NCBI RefSeq assembly: GCF_900115345.1
Contig: NZ_FOWC01000007.1
Span: forward strand, 310,001-374,000
DNA: 64,000 nucleotides
Direction of reading: 5' to 3'
DNA from: Amycolatopsis rubida
GTDB taxonomy: Bacteria > Actinomycetota > Actinomycetes > Mycobacteriales > Pseudonocardiaceae
Shown here: positions 59,533 through 64,000 of the stretch, piece after piece
Numbering within the stretch: the stretch's first letter is position 1
Layout of the letters: the number at the start of each line of letters is the position of its first letter
The notes under the pieces: generated by a model
What the model was told of the DNA's origin: nothing
Databases searched by the model: none
What the model saw: the letters and a program-made list of their open reading frames with translations, nothing else
Position numbers and translations under genes: made by a program

Positions 59533-60765
59533 GTGATCGACCTGACCGCGCTCGACGTCATCTCCCCCGGTTCGCCGGGTTACCGGGCCTGCGCCCGATC
59601 GAGCCTGATCGTTCGGTGTCATTCGGTCTCGGATGTCGTCCAAGTCATCGCCCACGCGGCGGCGACCGGCCGGCGCCTCATGCCGCGCGGTGGCGGGCAT
59701 TGCTTCGTGGACAGGCGCCCGGCGGACGGGATCGTGGCGGATCTGTCCGGGATGGACCGGATCGCGGTCGACGACCATGGTGTCGCGGCGATCGGGGCCG
59801 GAGCGAATTTGGCAGCGATGTACGCGACCTTGCACGAGCACGGCCGGACGATTCCCGCTGGTTGCGGCGACACGGTCGGCATCGCGGGGCTGACGCTCGG
59901 CGGCGGCATCGGGCTGCTCGGCCGCCAGTACGGGCTGACCTGCGATCGGCTCGTCGGCGCGCAGGTGGTGCTTGCCGACCGGAGCGTCGTGGAGTGCGAC
60001 GAACACCGGGAGTCCGACCTGTTCTGGGCGTTGCGCGGGGCGGGCGGCGGGCAGTTCGGGATCGTCACGGAGGTGCGGTTCGCGACGGTGCCGGAGCCGT
60101 CGGTCTGCCGGATCGAAGGGAGCTGGACAGCGGGCGACGTCGTCCAGGCATGGCAGGACTGGGCACCCGGCGCCCCTGACGGAATGTCGGTGAACCTCAC
60201 CGTCCAAGCAGGACGCGCGACCCTCTTCGGGGCCTCCACGCTGCCGCCGGCGGAGACCGAGAGCCTGCTCAGGGAGTTCACCGCACGGGCCGGTGTTCGG
60301 TATGCAATAGACATCCGGCTGGCTGTTCCCTACAGCATGGTGAAGCCGACATTCAGCGCGCTTGACCCGGACGACAAACCCCGCCGCGCCCGGTCGGAGT
60401 TCTTCGCGCGCACGATGACGGAGCGCACCACGGGCGAACTTCTCCAGCGGCTCACCGGAAACCGGCGGCTGGCGTTCACCGCGATGGGCGGGGCGTACAA
60501 CCGGGTCGCGGAGGAGGACACCGCGTTCGCCCATCGGGGCGAGCGGTTCCTGCTGGAGGAGGCCGGCGACCCGGGCGATCCGTGGGTGGACGAGGCGTGG
60601 AGCACGGCGCACGCGGAGGGGTCCGGCCGGGTTTATCCGAACTTTCCCGATCTCGCGCTCCAGGATCCGCGCCTCGCGTATCACGCGGGCAATCACCCCA
60701 GGCTCGCCGCGCTCAAGAAGAACTGCGACCCGCACCGTCTTTTCGACTTCCCCCAGGCTCTCTGA
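59533..60765 (+). CDS. FAD-linked oxidase (berberine bridge enzyme-like)
   Basis: A 410-residue flavoprotein with the PCMH-type FAD domain. The covalent His motif is R-G-G-G-H-C-F (about residues 52-58), followed by PAGCGDTVGIAGLTLGGGIGLLGRQYGLTCD. The C-terminal BBE motif is DPHRLFDFPQAL. The second (Cys) flavin link of bicovalent members, normally in a G-x-C-x-x-V context, may be the Cys in AGCGDTV. GTG 59533 fits a leaderless start; GTG 59482 would add 17 residues. Cytosolic; the oxidised substrate (sugar, alkaloid or polyketide alcohol) is unknown. AraC is upstream. Confidence 0.9.
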   Translation: MIDLTALDVISPGSPGYRACARSSLIVRCHSVSDVVQVIAHAAATGRRLMPRGGGHCFVDRRPADGIVADLSGMDRIAVDDHGVAAIGAGANLAAMYATLHEHGRTIPAGCGDTVGIAGLTLGGGIGLLGRQYGLTCDRLVGAQVVLADRSVVECDEHRESDLFWALRGAGGGQFGIVTEVRFATVPEPSVCRIEGSWTAGDVVQAWQDWAPGAPDGMSVNLTVQAGRATLFGASTLPPAETESLLREFTARAGVRYAIDIRLAVPYSMVKPTFSALDPDDKPRRARSEFFARTMTERTTGELLQRLTGNRRLAFTAMGGAYNRVAEEDTAFAHRGERFLLEEAGDPGDPWVDEAWSTAHAEGSGRVYPNFPDLALQDPRLAYHAGNHPRLAALKKNCDPHRLFDFPQAL

Positions 60766-60784
60766 GCGACTACCGAGGAGCGTC

Positions 60785-61387
60785 ATGACCAGAGTGTTCA
60801 GTGCCCTGTCGGTCTCGGTGGACGGGTACATCAGCGGCCGTCGCCAAGAAGGGGCCGACGAGGTCGGGAGCGGGCTCGGCGACGCCGGGGCGCTGTTCGA
60901 CTGGTACTTCACCGGCGACACGCCCAGCAAGGTCTTCGACGGGTTCAGGCTTTCCGAGCCCAGCGCCCGGGTTTTCGACTCGCTCGCGGCGCGCGTCGGG
61001 GCGACCGTGGTCGGGCACGCGACGTACGACCACTCAAGCCACTTCGGTGGTAGTGGTCCGCATCCGACGGCGCCGTTGTTCGTGGTCAGCCACCAGCCGG
61101 TGCCGGAGCTGAGCGAGGCGCCGACCCAGGCGACCAGCGTCGAAGAGGCCGTCAAAGGCGCGCGGGCGGCGGCGGGCGACAAGGACGTCGCGCTCATGGG
61201 CGGCGTTCTGGTCACCGAGGCGATCAAGGCCGGGCTGGTCGACGAACTCGTGCTTCACCAGGTCCCGATCCTGCTGGGCGGCGGGCGGAGTTTCTTCGGC
61301 GAACTGCCGGAACACGTGCGGCTGCGGCTGGCCGAGACGGTCCCGGCTCCCGGCGTCACCCACCTTCACTACGAAATCATCCGCTGA
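60785..61387 (+). CDS. dihydrofolate reductase/RibD C-terminal domain protein
   Basis: A 200-residue NADPH-binding protein of the RibD_C type, typical of stand-alone actinobacterial proteins. It opens TRVFSALSVSVDGYISG, then VGHATYDHSSHFGG and the nucleotide-binding MGGVLVTEAIKAGLVDELVL, LGGGRSFFGEL. It starts 20 bases after the oxidase stop and precedes the PPOX gene by 13 bases, so the three form a probable operon. It is not a true folate enzyme; the substrate is unknown. Confidence 0.92.
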   Translation: MTRVFSALSVSVDGYISGRRQEGADEVGSGLGDAGALFDWYFTGDTPSKVFDGFRLSEPSARVFDSLAARVGATVVGHATYDHSSHFGGSGPHPTAPLFVVSHQPVPELSEAPTQATSVEEAVKGARAAAGDKDVALMGGVLVTEAIKAGLVDELVLHQVPILLGGGRSFFGELPEHVRLRLAETVPAPGVTHLHYEIIR

Positions 61388-61399
61388 GAGGAACCCCCG

Positions 61400-61780
61400 A
61401 TGCTGAACCCCGAAGTCCGCCGCGTCCTCGACGGCACCCCGATCGCCCACCTCGCGACCGTGCTCCCGGACGGGTCGCCGCACGTCGTCCCGGTGTGGAT
61501 CGGCACGCGCGGCGAGCGGATCGTCTTCCTCACCGGCCCGGACAGCCGCAAGGCCCGCAACCTCCGCCGCGACCCGCGCGTGGCGATTTCCCTTACCCCG
61601 CCGGACAATCCGTTCGAGCCGATCATCATCCGCGGCCGGGTGGCCGAATGGATCGAGGGCGAGCAGGCCTGGGAGATCGTCGACGAGGTGGCCAAGAAGT
61701 ACATCGGACAGCCGTACCAGCGCGAGCAGGTGCGCGTCGTCGGCCTGATCGAGCCGGAGAAGCAGTCGGCGGGAATGTAG
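61400..61780 (+). CDS. PPOX class F420-dependent oxidoreductase
   Basis: A 126-residue split-barrel protein: IAHLATVLPDGSPHVVPVWIGTRG, then GPDSRKARNLRRDPRVAISL and the tail QPYQREQVRVVG. The short length and the Lys-Ala-Arg-Asn-Leu-x-Arg motif match the F420-binding Rv1155-like group rather than FMN enzymes. GAGAGG precedes the ATG. It is last in the oxidase-RibD-PPOX operon; substrate unknown. Confidence 0.92.
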   Translation: MLNPEVRRVLDGTPIAHLATVLPDGSPHVVPVWIGTRGERIVFLTGPDSRKARNLRRDPRVAISLTPPDNPFEPIIIRGRVAEWIEGEQAWEIVDEVAKKYIGQPYQREQVRVVGLIEPEKQSAGM

Positions 61781-61929
61781 TCAGAAGGCGACCGACGCGG
61801 CCAGTTCCCGTTGCGAATCAAGGAGGCTCAGTCGTTCCGTGAGTGCGTTGTGGACCAATTCCCACGTGTCCGAGCCCAAGGCGAGGCGCAGCGGCGGGCC
61901 GGGTCCGGTTGGAGGGTGGTCTCGTACGG
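61781..61929. other. short decayed stretch
   Basis: Antisense frames are open, but no gene is recognised; probably part of the regulator remnant that follows. Confidence 0.4.
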
Positions 61930-62309
61930 CGGCGCGCTGCCCCAGGCGAGAACCGCGCCCCGCTCCTGGAGGTCGCCGCGGAGGGCTCGACGCGGCACCG
62001 GCAGCGATCGCCAAACGGGCCGGAGTCGGCGTCGGCACGCTCTACCGGCACTTCCCGACCCGTGAAGCCCTGATCGACGCCGCCTGCCGGCATCAGCTCG
62101 CGGTGGTCTGCGAGCAGGCATCGAGCCTCCTCGCGCATCCCCGCCTATGTCAGCGCGAAGCACGGGATGTCGGCGGCGTCAGAGAACTCCTCTCCGCGGG
62201 CGCGGAGGACGCCACGCTCCGCGACGACGTGCCTGCCGAGGACGGCCTAGTCCTCATCAGCGGGATGGCCCTCCCTCGCCCGCCGACGCGGTCTAACACA
62301 CGCCGGTAG
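61930..62309 (+). pseudogene. TetR regulator remnant
   Basis: In one frame AIAKRAGVGVGTLYRHFPTR and ALIDAACRHQLAVVCEQASS form an unmistakable TetR HTH. Before it only NRAPLLEVAAEG survives in another frame, so helix 1-2 is broken by an indel. After it the effector domain is cut to about 70 codons and ends at TAG 62309. The remaining 130 bases to the LysR gene contain no gene. Confidence 0.7.
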
Positions 62310-62439
62310 CCAGCCGCACCACGACCGCGACAACGACGCCAGGGAACTCGTCGAGCACCATCTGGCCGAGCTGACCGGCGTCGTCGCACGATCGCGTGTC
62401 CATCTCGTGGACCTGGTCCCGACGACAGCGGACCGCTGA

Positions 62440-63363
62440 TCACCCGCCGACGAGCGGACGCGTGCCGGGCGGCAGCCGGGCCACCCCGCCGCCCAGGTAC
62501 TGCACCACCGCCTCCTGCAACGCCCGCACCGCGCGCGGCTGCTCGACGTCACGCCGGTACGCCAGCCGCACCACGCGGCTCAGGCCGGGCTCGGTGAATT
62601 GCGTGCGGCGGAACCGGTCCCCGACCACGGTGCTCGGCACGACCGCCAGGCCCAGCCCGGCCTGGACCAGCTCCAGCACCGCGTCCATCTCGCCGCCTTC
62701 GATCGCGAACAGCGGGTCGAAGCCCTCCGCGCGGCAAGCGGCCACGGTCGCCTCGCGCAGGTCGTAACCCTGCCGGAACATCACCAGCGGCCGGTGCCGC
62801 AGCGCGGCGATCGGCATCCGGCCGCGCACCGGGGCGGGCGCGTCCTTCGGCGAGATCACCACCAGGTCCTCGACGAACAGCGCGCGGCTCTCCAGCCGGG
62901 AATCGTCGTGGACGCGGCTGTCCACGATCATCGCCAGGTCCAGGCCGCCTTCCGACAGCGCGGTCTGCAGGTCCCGGGACCCGCTTTCGTGCAGCACCAG
63001 CTCGATCCCGGGATAGTCGCGGCGGAACGCGGCGAGCATCGCGGGCAGGAGGCCGGTGCACAGGCTCGGCGTCGCGCCCAGCCGCACCCGGCCGCGGCCC
63101 AGTTCGTCCAGCTCCCGGATGGCCCGGTACGCGGTCTCCGTCTCGGCGATGATCCGGCGCGCGATCGGCAGCAGCGTCTCCCCCGCCTCGGTGAGCGTGA
63201 CGTTCCCGCGGATCCGGTGGAACAGCCCCGCGCCGACATCCCGTTCCAGCGCGCGGATCTGCTGCGACAGTGAGGGCTGCGCCACCCGCATCTGCTCCGC
63301 GGCCCGGGTGAAATGCCGCGTCTGCGCCACGGCCAGGAAATACGCCAGCTGCTGGAACTGCAT
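62440..63363 (-). CDS. LysR family transcriptional regulator
   Basis: A 307-residue regulator. Its N-terminal HTH is LAYFLAVAQTRHFTRAAEQM, RVAQPSLSQQIRALERDVG; the C-terminal periplasmic-binding-like domain includes GATPSLCTGLLPAML and VQAGLGLAVVPSTVV. ATG 63363 is preferred over 63375 because homologues start M-x-x-x-Q-L-x-Y-F. It is divergent from sdhC; the short gap contains an ATAG-n7-CTAT palindrome. It therefore probably controls the succinate dehydrogenase operon, as in similarly arranged actinobacterial loci. Confidence 0.94.
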   Translation of the reverse strand: MQFQQLAYFLAVAQTRHFTRAAEQMRVAQPSLSQQIRALERDVGAGLFHRIRGNVTLTEAGETLLPIARRIIAETETAYRAIRELDELGRGRVRLGATPSLCTGLLPAMLAAFRRDYPGIELVLHESGSRDLQTALSEGGLDLAMIVDSRVHDDSRLESRALFVEDLVVISPKDAPAPVRGRMPIAALRHRPLVMFRQGYDLREATVAACRAEGFDPLFAIEGGEMDAVLELVQAGLGLAVVPSTVVGDRFRRTQFTEPGLSRVVRLAYRRDVEQPRAVRALQEAVVQYLGGGVARLPPGTRPLVGG

Positions 63364-63373
63364 GACCACCAGC

Positions 63374-63388
63374 ATAGACTGTGCCTAT
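63374..63388. promoter_or_regulatory. LysR-type binding site
   Basis: ATAG (63374-63377) n7 CTAT (63385-63388) is an interrupted palindrome with the T-n11-A pattern, 11 bases upstream of the LysR start and about 60 bases before sdhC. Confidence 0.6.
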
Positions 63389-63446
63389 CCTTTTGAGAGA
63401 AATCATGTGTTTGCCCTCTCGTCAGCGCCGACTTACCGTCGGTTCC

Positions 63447-64000
63447 GTGGCACTCGCACCCGCTCCGCCCCGCCGTCGCCCGGCGCTCGTGACGTTCTGG
63501 CGTTCGACCATCGGCAAGAAGGTCGTCATGGCCGTCACCGGGCTGATGTTCGTCGCGTTCCTGTTCGTGCACATGGCCGGGAATCTCAAGGTTTTCCTGG
63601 GGCCGCGGCATTTCGACGACTACGCCGCCTGGCTGCGGACCATCGGGGAACCGGTGCTGCAGAACGCCTGGTACCTCTCGATCCAGCGCGTCGTGCTGCT
63701 GATCGCGTTGGTGCTGCACGTGGTCGCGGCGGTGCAACTGTCCCAACGAGACCGGCGAGCGCGCCCGGTCAAGTACGCGCACGGCCAGCGGCGCAAGGCC
63801 AGTTTCGCGACGCACACCATGCGCTGGGGCGGCGCGACGCTCGCGCTCTACATCGTGTGGCACATCCTGGACCTCACCGTCGGCGTGGCCAACCAGGACT
63901 TCCGCGACGGCCAGCCGTACCACAACATCGTCGCGGACTTCCAGGTCTGGTGGGTCAACCTGATCTACATCGTCGCGCTGCTGATGCTCGGCCTGCACAT
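63447..64000 (+). CDS. sdhC: succinate dehydrogenase cytochrome b subunit, cut by window edge
   Basis: The first 184 residues of a membrane anchor of succinate dehydrogenase/fumarate reductase, type with one five-helix subunit. The start TFWRSTIGKKVVMAVTGLMF, then FVHMAGNLKVFLGPRHFDDYA, and RWGGATLALYIVWHILDLTVG show the heme His ligands in FVHMAGN and WHILDLT. GTG 63447 with TACCGT (63434-63439) seven bases before it fits leaderless transcription. The flavoprotein and iron-sulfur genes should follow beyond the window. The LysR gene is divergent. Confidence 0.95.
   Translation, partial: MALAPAPPRRRPALVTFWRSTIGKKVVMAVTGLMFVAFLFVHMAGNLKVFLGPRHFDDYAAWLRTIGEPVLQNAWYLSIQRVVLLIALVLHVVAAVQLSQRDRRARPVKYAHGQRRKASFATHTMRWGGATLALYIVWHILDLTVGVANQDFRDGQPYHNIVADFQVWWVNLIYIVALLMLGLH

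Noticed and set aside
1..64000. tRNA or rRNA genes, riboswitches, replication origin
   Set aside because: No cloverleaf with a GTTCGA-type T arm, no rRNA-like stretch, no conserved riboswitch core and no DnaA-box cluster were recognised by eye; short RNAs could still be missed.

Overview
The window is a high-GC actinobacterial chromosome segment, most likely from the family Pseudonocardiaceae and close to Amycolatopsis. Reasons: very strong G/C bias at third codon positions, frequent GTG starts, many leaderless-looking promoters, an Emb-type arabinosyltransferase, an F420/PPOX-type small oxidoreductase, a stand-alone LigD-type polymerase, and a histidine phosphatase/uppP/LppL-like lipoprotein/DUF5703 block whose order resembles the mycobacterial Rv2135c-Rv2138 region. 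No tRNA, rRNA, CRISPR array or intact insertion sequence was seen.

Layout. 1-5.6 kb: edge-truncated M3 peptidase, then phosphatase, uppP, aldo/keto reductase, lipoprotein and DUF5703. 6-10.7 kb: broken VOC gene, membrane protein, and a reverse-strand run M20 hydrolase, alpha/beta hydrolase, ArsR regulator, SRPBCC protein. 11.1-20.5 kb: a tightly overlapping operon led by an unusual XRE-TetR fusion regulator, with a BKACE-type beta-keto acid cleavage enzyme, a carnitine-dehydrogenase-like enzyme, a thioesterase, a complete oligopeptide/nickel-type ABC importer and a serine hydrolase. It looks like a catabolic unit for carnitine or a similar beta-hydroxy quaternary amine. 20.5-35 kb: corrinoid/iron-binding-like protein, small membrane proteins, SRPBCC and SDR proteins, LigD-type polymerase, DUF6541 and Emb envelope proteins, amino acid permease, and several regulator/target pairs with visible operators.

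36-40 kb is a decay zone: a frameshifted GH15-type glucodextranase, a truncated second copy of an ssb 5' end, an intact ssb paralogue and a ruined ECF sigma/anti-sigma pair. 40-43.6 kb: secreted protein, SDR gene with twin perfect palindromes, a CmtR-like metal sensor with a CDF-like transporter, and an XRE regulator. 43.7-47.1 kb: the glyoxylate (tartronate semialdehyde) operon hyi-glxR-gcl, in which the carboligase has a Glu where the classical enzyme has Val.

47.8-51.6 kb holds the most interesting candidate. A 44-codon gene encodes a peptide with an Asp/Asn-rich tail. It lies 15 bases before a JmjC-type Fe(II)/2-oxoglutarate oxygenase whose C-terminal winged-helix could act as a leader-binding domain. 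The pair is flanked by two genes with iron-box (IdeR/DmdR-like) palindromes. This looks like an uncharacterised ribosomal peptide-modification system.

52.3-64 kb: a GntR regulator divergent from a single-chain molybdopterin enzyme fused to its own flavin reductase and [2Fe-2S] ferredoxin, with a 13-bp-arm operator between them; NADP-type glutamate dehydrogenase; AraC regulator; FAD-linked oxidase; RibD-like and PPOX proteins; a TetR remnant; and a LysR gene divergent from an edge-truncated sdhC.
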